Positions 45,437 through 54,664 of a stretch of 64,000 bases of DNA are shown piece after piece. Origin of the DNA: Alteromonas macleodii (lineage in GTDB: Bacteria; Pseudomonadota; Gammaproteobacteria; Enterobacterales; Alteromonadaceae). The DNA lies in assembly GCF_903772925.1 (NCBI RefSeq), contig NZ_LR812090.1, positions 3,841,830-3,905,829 on the forward strand, written 5' to 3'. A program made the translations under genes and the position numbers. Under the pieces are notes generated by a model. That model saw only the letters and a list, made by a program, of their open reading frames with translations. It had not been told where the DNA came from and did not search any database. Position 1 is the first letter of the stretch. The number at the start of each line of letters is the position of its first letter.

Positions 45437-46458
45437 AAATAGCCATAATTGCACATCCCCGCTTTCCTATTAAGTCGCCTTTCCCAGGGGGCCTAGAAGC
45501 CTTTATTGCGTCTTTAGTTCCGCAATATAGTGCTCATGCAGAAGTTACGGTCTACGCGCATCCGGGTTCTCAAATCCAGAGCCCAGCTAAACTCGTAACG
45601 TTTCCGTTCGATACCGAAGCCCACAAGCAATACCCCGAGCTAATAGAAAATGATTTTTTGCTTAAAGTTATGAACGATATACGGCTTAAAGGCTTTGACG
45701 CTGTTCATAACAATGCTATCAGCCCTATTCCAACAGTTTGGGCATGTAAATACGACATTCCCATGCTTACAACCTTGCATACACCACCTTACAGCCGCCT
45801 CAAAGCATCGGCAGAACTCTCTTCTTTGTCTCCTTTTGTTCATTACAATGCTGTTTCCTATAGCGTCGCTGAGGCGTGGCAACCCTACATCAACGATACA
45901 ATAGACGTTATTTACAATGGTATTGAGTTATCCCAGTGGGAAGGTAAAAAACAAACAAAAGATCAGCTATTCAGTTTTGGCAGAATTGTCCCTTCTAAAG
46001 GTTTCGACCTGGCGATTAAGGCAGCTAACCTTGTGGGTATAGAGCTCAACATCGCTGGCCCTATTTACGATCAAAACTATTTTGATGACAAGATATCGCC
46101 TTTCTTGGGCAAAGCCGTGAACTACTTAGGCCATTTGAATCATATGGAGTTACAAAGCCAGTTAAAGAAATCGCGAGCGGCAATTTTTGGCGTACGCTGG
46201 GACGAACCCTTTGGACTTTCTACCGTAGAGGCCATGGCAACGGGTACCCCTGTAGCGGCTTTTAACCGGGGCGCGTTTCCAGAAGTCGTATCTAAAGAAG
46301 GTGGCGCCTTAGCACGGGGTAACAATGTAGAAAGCCTCGCCGAAGCTATAAGCGCTTCTTTAGATAAACATAGTCAGGATGTCATACATCGCGCTCATAG
46401 GTTTCCTTTAGACGCTATGTGTTCCGCTTACCTCGATAAACTGGCACGTGTTTCATGA
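45433..46458 (+). CDS. Family 4 glycosyltransferase
   Basis: A 341-residue GT-B enzyme. The N-terminal acceptor domain has PRFPIKSPFPGGLEAFIASL, and the C-terminal donor domain has SFGRIVPSKGFDLAIKAANL and FGVRWDEPFGLSTVEAMATG. EPFGLSTVEAMA is the E-x7-E motif of retaining family 4 enzymes. Cytoplasmic, no signal peptide. It overlaps both neighbours by 4 bases. It is paralogous to the next gene, so the two probably add related sugars in sequence. The product is unknown. Confidence 0.88.
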   Translation: MKIAIIAHPRFPIKSPFPGGLEAFIASLVPQYSAHAEVTVYAHPGSQIQSPAKLVTFPFDTEAHKQYPELIENDFLLKVMNDIRLKGFDAVHNNAISPIPTVWACKYDIPMLTTLHTPPYSRLKASAELSSLSPFVHYNAVSYSVAEAWQPYINDTIDVIYNGIELSQWEGKKQTKDQLFSFGRIVPSKGFDLAIKAANLVGIELNIAGPIYDQNYFDDKISPFLGKAVNYLGHLNHMELQSQLKKSRAAIFGVRWDEPFGLSTVEAMATGTPVAAFNRGAFPEVVSKEGGALARGNNVESLAEAISASLDKHSQDVIHRAHRFPLDAMCSAYLDKLARVS

Positions 46459-47495
46459 AGGTTTTAATGGTAACAAGCCCCATCGTATCGTTGAGAGAGC
46501 CCTTTAAAGGTGGGACCGAATCATTTGTCGTTAGCCTTGCAAACGGTATGGCTGATGCGGGGCATCAGGTAGATGTTCTATGTAAAGATGCCGACGAAGA
46601 CAATAAGTTTAATACGCTTCACCTACAAGAGTCGGCTTTTCGTATGACTGACGCCATCACTAGTGAAACTGAAGGTCAAAAGCTCTATCAGGCTGCCCAA
46701 TTCGGACTTTTCAATGCGGATGATTACGACGTTATACACTTTCACAGCTATTACCACGCCATGTTTGAATTCGCTTATTTTCATCAAAGACGTAACATTG
46801 TGACGCTACACAGCCCTTTGTCCGAACGACTTGCGCTTACGCATAAATTGAACAGTATGAGAAGTGACGATAGGTATGTGGCGGTATCGCAACGTTTAGC
46901 TGATGAGTGGTGTTCGACCATATCCACCCCAATTGATGTTGTACAAAATGGTATTGACCTCTCACGACTGCCTCCTGCAGCGCCAAATAAACAGAGCGAC
47001 TTAGTATGGGTAGGCAGGCTGTGCAAAGAGAAGAACCCCGAAGCCGCCATTCGCGCGGCGAAGCAGCTTAATATTTCGTTGATACTTTACGGCCCGATTA
47101 GTGATGAAACGCACTTCAACAACGATATCGCACCGTTATTGGATGCCAAGATAAAATACGGCGGGCATCTACCACAGCAAGTACTCTATGAAAGGATCTC
47201 TGAAGCTCGTGCCCTCTTTATTACTTCGCTTTGGAAGGAACCCTTTGGCTTAGTAACACTTGAGTCACTAGCGATGGGTACGCCAGTTATAGGAACAACC
47301 CAAGCGATTCCCAGCGAGCTTCGTGTGCCTCCTTTAACCCAAACTATAGATCTTGACGACGTAGAATCACTACTAAGTGCCTATCGGGAAGCAGTCAGTA
47401 TATCGGCAAGCCGATGCCAAAAGGCAGCCCGACAATTTGATATCTCCAATACTGTTAAGGCATACGAGCGCATCTATGAACAAGCAAAAACCTAA
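46455..47495 (+). CDS. Family 4 glycosyltransferase (second copy)
   Basis: A 346-residue GT-B enzyme resembling the preceding gene: SLREPFKGGTESFVVSLANG near the start, WVGRLCKEKNPEAAIRAA, and the E-x7-E motif in LWKEPFGLVTLESLAMG near residue 267. It overlaps the previous gene by 4 bases and the next by 20. Two diverged family 4 enzymes in tandem suggest two glycosidic bonds of one glycan. Donor and acceptor cannot be told from sequence. Confidence 0.88.
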   Translation: MKVLMVTSPIVSLREPFKGGTESFVVSLANGMADAGHQVDVLCKDADEDNKFNTLHLQESAFRMTDAITSETEGQKLYQAAQFGLFNADDYDVIHFHSYYHAMFEFAYFHQRRNIVTLHSPLSERLALTHKLNSMRSDDRYVAVSQRLADEWCSTISTPIDVVQNGIDLSRLPPAAPNKQSDLVWVGRLCKEKNPEAAIRAAKQLNISLILYGPISDETHFNNDIAPLLDAKIKYGGHLPQQVLYERISEARALFITSLWKEPFGLVTLESLAMGTPVIGTTQAIPSELRVPPLTQTIDLDDVESLLSAYREAVSISASRCQKAARQFDISNTVKAYERIYEQAKT

Positions 47496-48519
47496 AATCC
47501 TTTTTTACATACACCATCATGGCAAAGGTCATTTATCACGAGTGCAGCTGCTGATCCCTATTATTGAAAAATTTGCTCACGTTTCATTAATTATTGCGCA
47601 AGATGACTTTTTACCGGCAGTGAAGTGTGCGCTACCAGAAAGGAAAATTGTTACCTTGCCGTCGAAATGGTCTTCATCCGATGTGGGTAAAAAGCGTACT
47701 TTCGATACCGCGTTTGAAGGTGTTCCTTTATCTGCACAATCTACTCTACGCGCCAGTTTCTTTGTAAACCATCTGCAAAAAGAGGCTTATGATGGCTTTA
47801 TTAGCGATGTTTCGGCCGAGCTTACTATTTACGCTCGCGGTGCAGGTATACCCGTTTTAATGCAGCGACACTCGGGAGATATATCTATCGATCCTACTCA
47901 GGTTTTCGCATACCAGTGTGCAAATGCTTTATACGCTCCCTACCCACGACAGCTAGAAGCTGATGATTATGCTTTTTTCAACAAAACGTATTTTTTAGGG
48001 AGCTTAGTTACAAGTAAGAATAACTCTGCGCACCATTACAACGGCATAAGTATTGTTCACAGTGACCATGAAGTTATCAATGCAATATGCGAGGCTTTAC
48101 TGCCAATAGAATTGCCTATAACAGCTATTGGTAGTGAACGCTCCAACCTACATCATTTAGACAAGATTACGTACTACGAACAGGTGAGTGACATAACGCA
48201 CTCTGCGAACACCGACATAATTTTTTGCAGCGGGGGAAACAATACCCTATGTGAGCTGCTCGCGGCCGGCAAGAAGCTTATTGTTATTCCAGAGCCACGT
48301 CCCTATGAAGAACAAACCGCTAAGGCGATAAAATTATCTGATATTAATGCAGCTGTTCACTTGCCAAAAGCTGAGTTGGCCAATGGAGAAAATATCATCA
48401 AGGCGCTAAAAGCTTCGAACGATATAAAGACTGACACTATTAACGATATGTTTGATACAAGCTCTTCATCGCAGTGGGAACAAAGCTTTGAAAATTTAAT
48501 AAGGGAGCATTTTTTATGA
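47476..48519 (+). CDS. MurG/family 28-like glycosyltransferase
   Basis: A 347-residue GT-B protein starting at the ATG at 47476 inside the end of the previous gene. The N-terminal glycine/histidine motif YIHHHGKGHLSRVQLLIPI and the C-terminal FCSGGNNTLCELLAAGKKLIVIPEPRPYEEQ are those of MurG/UGT-like enzymes (the GG-T-E-L-AGKP pattern). In-frame starts further upstream would overlap the previous gene much more. It overlaps the next gene by 4 bases. Confidence 0.8.
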   Translation: MNKQKPKILFYIHHHGKGHLSRVQLLIPIIEKFAHVSLIIAQDDFLPAVKCALPERKIVTLPSKWSSSDVGKKRTFDTAFEGVPLSAQSTLRASFFVNHLQKEAYDGFISDVSAELTIYARGAGIPVLMQRHSGDISIDPTQVFAYQCANALYAPYPRQLEADDYAFFNKTYFLGSLVTSKNNSAHHYNGISIVHSDHEVINAICEALLPIELPITAIGSERSNLHHLDKITYYEQVSDITHSANTDIIFCSGGNNTLCELLAAGKKLIVIPEPRPYEEQTAKAIKLSDINAAVHLPKAELANGENIIKALKASNDIKTDTINDMFDTSSSSQWEQSFENLIREHFL

Positions 48520-49352
48520 GTTTTTCTGTGGTTACGCTAGTAAAGGGTAGAAAAAAACAACTCGAAAACATGCTTGAAAGTATTAAACAGAGCACAATAG
48601 TCCCGAGTGAAATCGTAATTGTTTGGATGGAAGAGGAAACACGCAACGCACGCGTTGAAGATGAAGACCTGAACATTAAACAGCTTTACCTGGAAAAAGG
48701 AGAACTCCCCTTAGCTAAGGCTCGAAATTTGGGATTTGAAAATACGACTCACGAACGCGTTATATTTTTGGATGTTGACTGCATATGCAGTCCTACTCTT
48801 TTTGAAGGATTGCTTAACGGCCTGAAAGACAAAACCATTACCTCTGCATATGCAAGATACCTCCCCTACATTCCTTTGTCTGGCTTGTATACGCAAATTG
48901 AACAAGATGCTCTTTCACACCCTAAACGAGCGCAACTTGACGCAAACACACCACTACCTCATAAGAAGTTTTGGTCACTTGTTTTTGCATTGCGCAAGGA
49001 TGATTTCTACGTCATTGGCGGATTTGATGAGGATTTCACAGGTTATGGTGGTGAAGACACCGACTTTGCAGAGCGATTTAATAAACAGTACTTCGATTTT
49101 ATTCTCATAGATGATGAAGTCTTACATCAATATCACTTTAAATATTCGCCCCCACTCAATTATTTAGAAGCAATCGTAGAGAACGCTAACCTCTTCTATC
49201 ACAAACATGGATATTTTGCGATGTATTCATGGCTACAAGAGTTTTGCAAAAGAAGTTATGTGACTTTTGATGAACGTAAGCATAATTTTAAAGTTGTGCG
49301 CTTGCCGCACCAATTAGATATCGAGTTAGCTCTGTCTACAAAACCCTACTAG
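48516..49352 (+). CDS. Family 2 glycosyltransferase with galactosyltransferase-type C-terminus
   Basis: A 278-residue GT-A enzyme. It has VVTLVKGRKKQLENMLESI, then the DxD motif in VIFLDVDCICSP (about 86-97), and a C-terminal IGGFDEDFTGYGGEDTDFAERF that matches the Glyco_transf_7C catalytic region of chondroitin-polymerase-type enzymes. It ends the operon. About 280 bp without a gene follow, where I see no strong terminator. Confidence 0.87.
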   Translation: MSFSVVTLVKGRKKQLENMLESIKQSTIVPSEIVIVWMEEETRNARVEDEDLNIKQLYLEKGELPLAKARNLGFENTTHERVIFLDVDCICSPTLFEGLLNGLKDKTITSAYARYLPYIPLSGLYTQIEQDALSHPKRAQLDANTPLPHKKFWSLVFALRKDDFYVIGGFDEDFTGYGGEDTDFAERFNKQYFDFILIDDEVLHQYHFKYSPPLNYLEAIVENANLFYHKHGYFAMYSWLQEFCKRSYVTFDERKHNFKVVRLPHQLDIELALSTKPY

Positions 49353-49630
49353 TTAACGCTTTAACTTTTCATTAGATTCGAAGGTCTATCTATCAGCCTC
49401 ACTTAATAGTGCTTGAAGTCTCCTTGCACTATTAAATTATTAACAACCCTCTGAAAAATTTGCTTTTTTTAACTAGGTATTTACCACTATTATGCTTTTA
49501 GCGTATTTCAAAATAAGTAATTAGCGGCTATTGTATAAAGTAATAACCGTAATTATTAGCACAAATAAAAATGTGATCGCAGATTACTCGCTATTGAAAG
49601 CAAAAGTACTGCACCTTCCGGAGACATTTT

Positions 49631-50182
49631 ATGGCGGACAAGAAGCCGAAGGATCAACAAGCGCAAGACGTACACGCAACGCAGAGCGCTCCCCAACCAG
49701 CTGACGAACTTGCTCAACTTAGAGAAATATTGTTTGGTCAAACAAACCGTGCTTTTCGCGCAGATCTTTCTGCCCTTGAGTCTCGTGTAAATGAAAGCTT
49801 CGCTAAATTAAACACGCATCTTGATAATCAGTTCAGTGATATACGTAAACTTATCGATGATCAGATCTCAGAGCTTTCTAATCAGCTAGCCAGCGCTAAT
49901 GACAACAACAGTAACGTACAAGAACAGCTTCAGCACACTACCGATAAGCTGCAAAGTGAACTGGAAATCGCTGAAACATCAGCGAAGAACGACAACGACG
50001 CTTTAGAAGCTCATGTAGTGAAAGAATTGGAGTCACTAGACAACTTGTTTAGCAAGCGTCATCAAGAGTTGTTAGAAAAGCTTCAGCAAGTTACTAGCGA
50101 GCTTTCAGAGAGTAAAACTGACAGGAAAACACTGGCAAACTTACTTTCAACCATGGCAACCAACCTCGCTACTGATCATTAA
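49631..50182 (+). CDS. Coiled-coil protein of the GTPase/OmpA cassette
   Basis: A 183-residue acidic protein without signal peptide or membrane helix. After a disordered Gln/Ala-rich start it has the short motif LAQLREILFG (about 27-36), then long coiled coil to the end (Leu/Gln/Glu/Ser heptads, including LDNQFSDIRKLIDDQISELS). The same short motif (LEKVRELLIG) opens the next gene's product. AGACATTTT lies before the ATG, so the ribosome site is weak (CCGGAGAC at 49617-49624). It stops 3 bases before the OmpA-domain gene. A scaffold role is inferred from the coiled coil and linkage. Confidence 0.75.
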   Translation: MADKKPKDQQAQDVHATQSAPQPADELAQLREILFGQTNRAFRADLSALESRVNESFAKLNTHLDNQFSDIRKLIDDQISELSNQLASANDNNSNVQEQLQHTTDKLQSELEIAETSAKNDNDALEAHVVKELESLDNLFSKRHQELLEKLQQVTSELSESKTDRKTLANLLSTMATNLATDH

Positions 50183-50185
50183 TTA

Positions 50186-51949
50186 ATGAGTGACAAGGTG
50201 CCGTCGTCTGAATTGCCGGACAACTCTCTTGAAAAAGTCAGAGAGCTACTTATTGGACGAGATGACAAATTCGTTCAACAGAAGCTTGATCGCGATGCAA
50301 AGGGCTTTGTGAGCAATGTTGTTTCTGAAGCATTATTTGAACGGGAAACAAAAGATGGCTCGGTTAACAAAGTTCTTGTTCCCCTTGTCGAAAAATCACT
50401 GCACCGCTCTATTGAAGCTAACAGTGAAAAGATTGTAGGCACACTTTACCCGTTGGTCGGTACGTTAGTAAGAAAAGCCGTTTCTTCATTTCTCGTTGAG
50501 TTTGTTGAGCGAACCAATGCATTAATCGAGAATAGCTTTAGCCCCAAAAGTATCTCGTGGCGCTTTAAAGCCTGGCAGTCTGGCGTTAAATACTCTGAAT
50601 ATGTTGCTTCACAAATTTACCAGTATCAAGTTCAACAGCTGCTCGTCATTCATCGAGAAACCGGCACGTTACTTCACAGTATCTCCTCAGATCCGGATAA
50701 AGAAAAAGATGCGGATCTCATTTCATCAATGCTTGTGGCTATCAATGATTTTGTTGCAGATGCGTTTGGTGTCACCGCTACCGAGTCTGATAACGAGCTG
50801 GGCGAGATTAAAACAGAAGATTTTACGCTGTTGATTAAAATTGGCCCTCAAGCGTTACTTGTCGCAGCGGTAACGGGAAGTATTCCTCCTGAGGTTCGCG
50901 GTAAGCTTCAGCAGGCTTTGGAAGATTTTCATCAGTTTTACCAACAACCATTAGTCAATTATGAGGGAGACAATGCCCCTTTTGAGGGATGCGAAACTAT
51001 CCTTGCGGATTGCTTGGTCAGCGAAAGAAAAGAAGGCGAAGGCAAAAAGTCAAAACGCTTGATAGGCGCTGCCGTGCTTTTGGTAATCTTCATCGCCTTA
51101 GCGGTACTTTCTTTCATGCGACTATCGCTAAGTATTTTAAAGAGCGAGCTGCACGAGCTTACGCCTCCCCCTGGTATCATTGTCACCGATACCTATATAT
51201 CAAATGGCATTGTACATACAAAAGTACTGCGCGACCCTATTTCCACCAGCATTGATCAATGGTTCAGCGACAATGGAATCGATGCAGAAAAGGTCACGGT
51301 AATTGAAGAGCCCTTTGTCTCTTTAAAACCAAGTGTGGTAGAGCGTAAACTTGAAACGCTCGTGAACCAGTACCCACTCAACGAGCTTGAAAGCATAACT
51401 ATAGAAAAAGAGGAAAACCGCAGATTCCTGATATCAGGAGCCGTGTATAACACAACCGCGATAGACCTTACTCAGCAAATAAGCGCAATCCCAGGTATAT
51501 CAGCAGTTTCCGTAGACACTACTGCCCTAAACGTAAAACCGGCTTATAACGTTGATGATGCTGCGCTTCAAAAAGCAACGTTAAACCGACTCGTTAATAA
51601 AGTTTCTTCACAAAATGTACTTTTTGCTACTAACCAAGAAGCGCTTTCTGAAGTACAGTTAGCAAAATTAGAGACACTGGCAAACGATATAAAACAACTA
51701 TTAATGCTTGCGGATAAAACAAATACTGTTGTGAGTATTATTGTAATGGGTGCCAGTGACAATTCAGGCTCAAGCGCACGCAATCGTGCCTTGAGCCAAA
51801 AACGAGCAGAGAATGTTGTGAATTCATTAATTTCACTTGGTGTAGAAAGTGATATCCTTATACCCGTAAGCTTAGGAGAGCTGCCATTGCAGAAGGCATC
51901 AATGGGGCGTTCAGTTATGTTAAATGTTTTAATATCCAGTGAGCAATAG
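50186..51949 (+). CDS. Inner-membrane protein with periplasmic BON-like and OmpA domains
   Basis: A 587-residue protein with no signal peptide. Residues 1-290 are cytoplasmic and helical, including the opening motif LEKVRELLIG and a conserved-looking helical core (LVGTLVRKAVSSFLVEFVERT). One membrane helix follows (about 293-314). The periplasmic part has a BON-like alpha/beta unit (about 395-455, RRFLISGAVYNTTAIDLTQQ) and a C-terminal OmpA/MotB-type domain (about 470-587) with DNSGSSARNRALSQKRAENVV, which should bind peptidoglycan. It is followed 15 bp later by a Ras-like GTPase. Its topology makes it a natural bridge from cytoplasmic signals to the wall; that role is inference. Confidence 0.82.
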   Translation: MSDKVPSSELPDNSLEKVRELLIGRDDKFVQQKLDRDAKGFVSNVVSEALFERETKDGSVNKVLVPLVEKSLHRSIEANSEKIVGTLYPLVGTLVRKAVSSFLVEFVERTNALIENSFSPKSISWRFKAWQSGVKYSEYVASQIYQYQVQQLLVIHRETGTLLHSISSDPDKEKDADLISSMLVAINDFVADAFGVTATESDNELGEIKTEDFTLLIKIGPQALLVAAVTGSIPPEVRGKLQQALEDFHQFYQQPLVNYEGDNAPFEGCETILADCLVSERKEGEGKKSKRLIGAAVLLVIFIALAVLSFMRLSLSILKSELHELTPPPGIIVTDTYISNGIVHTKVLRDPISTSIDQWFSDNGIDAEKVTVIEEPFVSLKPSVVERKLETLVNQYPLNELESITIEKEENRRFLISGAVYNTTAIDLTQQISAIPGISAVSVDTTALNVKPAYNVDDAALQKATLNRLVNKVSSQNVLFATNQEALSEVQLAKLETLANDIKQLLMLADKTNTVVSIIVMGASDNSGSSARNRALSQKRAENVVNSLISLGVESDILIPVSLGELPLQKASMGRSVMLNVLISSEQ

Positions 51950-51964
51950 TAAGGAAGCTTTGCG

Positions 51965-52450
51965 GTGATACAGAAAAAAGTTTGTATTCTAGGGCCCACT
52001 GGTGTTGGTAAAACAAGCCTAGTAAAGCAGTTTGTCGAAGGTATTTTTTCCGAAAAGTACAAGACAACTATTGGCGTAAAAATAGACAAAAAACAAGTCA
52101 ATAAAGAAGGCCGAGGTGTTCAGCTTCTCCTTTGGGATTTAGAGGGTATTGATAGATACTGCGGCTTTAATCCCCGCTACCTTCGCGGCGCCAGTGCTTA
52201 TATTATTGTGGTTGATCAAACTCGCTCTCAATCTTTGCTTGAGGGTATAGAAATCCTTGACCTTGCACGCGAGCATTACCCCGACATTCCCGCCTTTTTC
52301 GTAGTGAATAAAACTGACCTCCCCACTAGCTGGCATTGGAGTGAAGAAGAGCTGAATAATTACGCACAGAGATTTTCTTCACTTACTAAAACAAGTGCGA
52401 AAACCGGTGAAAATGTAGAAAACTTATTCAGTACAATTGCGTTTTGGTAG
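51965..52450 (+). CDS. Ras/Rab-like small GTPase
   Basis: A 161-residue single-domain GTPase with all five G motifs: G1 GPTGVGKTS (10-18), G2 Thr35 in TTIGVKI, G3 DLEG (58-61, preceded by Trp57 as in Rab WDTAG), G4 NKTD (115-118) and G5 SAK (144-146). The residue after the G3 glycine is Ile62, where Ras has catalytic Gln61, so intrinsic GTP hydrolysis may be slow and need a partner. There is no C-terminal cysteine for lipidation. It starts with GTG, 8 bases after AAGGAAG. Bacterial relatives such as MglA set cell polarity and motility; here the neighbours are an OmpA-domain membrane protein and a c-di-GMP protein. Confidence 0.9.
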   Translation: MIQKKVCILGPTGVGKTSLVKQFVEGIFSEKYKTTIGVKIDKKQVNKEGRGVQLLLWDLEGIDRYCGFNPRYLRGASAYIIVVDQTRSQSLLEGIEILDLAREHYPDIPAFFVVNKTDLPTSWHWSEEELNNYAQRFSSLTKTSAKTGENVENLFSTIAFW

Positions 52451-52459
52451 GAGAATGCC

Positions 52460-54580
52460 ATGGATATCCATTTATTAAATGCGCTGGGCATAACTAACTG
52501 CGCGTTGTTTAAGTGTAACTCTGAAGACGACATCACGTGTTTAACACCGGAACTTCCATGGTTATTGAACGTAGTTTCGCTTGACGAAAACAATAAGCTG
52601 CAAAAAAAGCACGTTCCATCGATCTTTTTAGATGATTTCTTTTTCGATGCTGATGAGGTTTGGAAAGGAGAAACGTCGTTCACCCTATCTTCCGGTTTTT
52701 GGACCGAACAAAACGAAAATCAGCTTTTGCGTCTTGAAGCCCTGGCTATAAATAGCGGCTCTGGCTCTCGCTATCTAGTGGTCAAGAACGTTGAAGAACA
52801 ATTTGATGAAAAACAACAGACGCTTCAAGCTGCCCGTGAATTGCTGTTAAGTCACCATGAAATTGTAGGACAGCACGAATACATTAGGCATAGATTAAAT
52901 AATGTGCTGCGCAAAAACACTCGACTACAAAAGCTCGTGCCGCCTATACAGCAAGCTATTCATAATTTAGAAACGGGTGTTGTTATTTTAGATAATGAAG
53001 GGGCGTTAATTTTAGACAACAAAGCTTCACACCGGCTTCTGTTGTGTAATAGCACTACACCAAGCTCTATACGTATCATGGAGCTAATCAAAGATATCGA
53101 CGCGCCGTCTACTTTTCTACCCGCATTAGTGCAACGTAAAGCACCGTGGCAAGGCGAAATATACTGGCAACCGGTAGACGATTATAAGGTTTGGCTTCAG
53201 GTCACTATCCACCCTGTATTACATGGCGAAGAGCTCACCCATTGGGTTTATTTGTTTACTGACATCACGCACATACATAATAAAGAAGAAAGTGTGCTTA
53301 CTGCCAGCGGCATGGATTCATTAACCAAAGTAGCCAATCGGAATTTGTTCACCGATACGGTAAGACGGTTAGTTCAGGAAGACACTCCTTTTAAGCTATT
53401 TATTATTGATATCTGCGATTTCAAAAAGATTAATGAGGCGCTGAGCTACCAATCTGGGGATGAAATCTTAAAATCATTTGCTTTGCGGCTACAGGCCTTT
53501 GTTGGAAATAGCGGGTTTATTGCAAGGATTGGCAGTAACGAGTTCGCACTCGTAAAACGAATAGATACGTTTAAAGATGTAAGTAGCAGCGAGTACGTAA
53601 AACAGCTTGTGAGCAAGCTAACCAAGACCTACACCGTGCTTAACGGCAGCGAGCCTAATTTAGGTATTAACATTGGTGAAGCAAGTTTTCCGCAAGATTG
53701 CTCTTCAGCAGAAACATTACTTCAATGTACAGATGTCGCACTTCAAGCTGCTAAATATCAGGGCAGAAACATCTCGTTAGTTTACAGCGAAGAGTTGCAT
53801 AGTCAGCATAATGCTATTTACGAACTTGAATCAGAACTGCGGCGAGCGATTGCAAACAATGAGCTAAAACTATTCCTACAGCCTATTGTTGACCTTTCCA
53901 CTGGAAAAATCGTCAAGTGCGAAGCGTTAACGCGATGGATAACACCAGAAGGTAAGTTTATTTCGCCGGAAGTTTTTATACCATTAGCAGAGAAAAGTGA
54001 GCTCATTTTTCCCTTTGGCGAATGGCTTATTAATGAAGCTTGTGCCGCCATTGAGGCACTAAAGGCATCTAACCTAGATATCAGGTTAGCTATCAATATA
54101 TCCGGCCGACAAGTATCAGATTTAGCGCTACTAAACCAAATTAAGAATGCCCTGGAAGACCACCAGCTTTTCGGTTCTAACCTTTCGATTGAACTTACAG
54201 AGAGCGTATTCATTGAGAGCTTGGAAACAGTATCCATATTACTAAATGAACTTAGAGCTATGGGTATTACTGTATCAATTGACGATTTTGGTACAGGCTT
54301 TAGCTCACTTGTCTATTTGAAAAAGTTGCCCATTGATGAGCTTAAGATTGACCGCTCTTTCGTAAGCGAACTAGAGAAGAACACCGACGACCAAGCTATC
54401 GTTCAGGCGATTCTAGGGCTTGCGAATAATCTAAATATCAAAATAATTGCTGAAGGCATTGAAACGCCACAACAGCAGCAGTTTCTACAGAATCACCAAT
54501 GCGCATACGGCCAAGGGTATTTATATCAGCGACCCGTTGCGATTGATGAGTTCATCTCACTTGCAAGAAAGCTCAAGTAA
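52460..54580 (+). CDS. PAS-like, degenerate GGDEF and EAL protein of the GTPase cassette
   Basis: A 706-residue cytoplasmic protein. Residues 1-170 are of unknown fold, ending in a helical linker. A PAS-like domain follows (about 170-275, NLETGVVILDNEGALILDN), then a GGDEF domain whose signature is GSNEF (358-362), so cyclase activity is doubtful. The EAL domain is intact: EAL at 488-490, NISGRQVSD, IELTESVF, DDFGTGFSS starting at 608, KIDRSFV. It is therefore a likely c-di-GMP phosphodiesterase. AGGAGAA precedes the ATG, 9 bp after the GTPase gene, and a terminator follows the operon. Confidence 0.9.
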   Translation: MDIHLLNALGITNCALFKCNSEDDITCLTPELPWLLNVVSLDENNKLQKKHVPSIFLDDFFFDADEVWKGETSFTLSSGFWTEQNENQLLRLEALAINSGSGSRYLVVKNVEEQFDEKQQTLQAARELLLSHHEIVGQHEYIRHRLNNVLRKNTRLQKLVPPIQQAIHNLETGVVILDNEGALILDNKASHRLLLCNSTTPSSIRIMELIKDIDAPSTFLPALVQRKAPWQGEIYWQPVDDYKVWLQVTIHPVLHGEELTHWVYLFTDITHIHNKEESVLTASGMDSLTKVANRNLFTDTVRRLVQEDTPFKLFIIDICDFKKINEALSYQSGDEILKSFALRLQAFVGNSGFIARIGSNEFALVKRIDTFKDVSSSEYVKQLVSKLTKTYTVLNGSEPNLGINIGEASFPQDCSSAETLLQCTDVALQAAKYQGRNISLVYSEELHSQHNAIYELESELRRAIANNELKLFLQPIVDLSTGKIVKCEALTRWITPEGKFISPEVFIPLAEKSELIFPFGEWLINEACAAIEALKASNLDIRLAINISGRQVSDLALLNQIKNALEDHQLFGSNLSIELTESVFIESLETVSILLNELRAMGITVSIDDFGTGFSSLVYLKKLPIDELKIDRSFVSELEKNTDDQAIVQAILGLANNLNIKIIAEGIETPQQQQFLQNHQCAYGQGYLYQRPVAIDEFISLARKLK

Positions 54581-54607
54581 TTTACAGCCTTTTATGCAAA
54601 ATAATAC

Positions 54608-54635
54608 AAAAAGCCGGAACTTGTTCCGGCTTTTT
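54608..54635. terminator. Bidirectional terminator
   Basis: AAAAAGCCGGAAC (54608-54620) pairs perfectly with GTTCCGGCTTTTT (54623-54635). It lies between the end of the GTPase cassette and convergent fghA. Confidence 0.93.
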
Positions 54636-54664
54636 AGTGCACTTCTTAACTTAAATGAACACGC

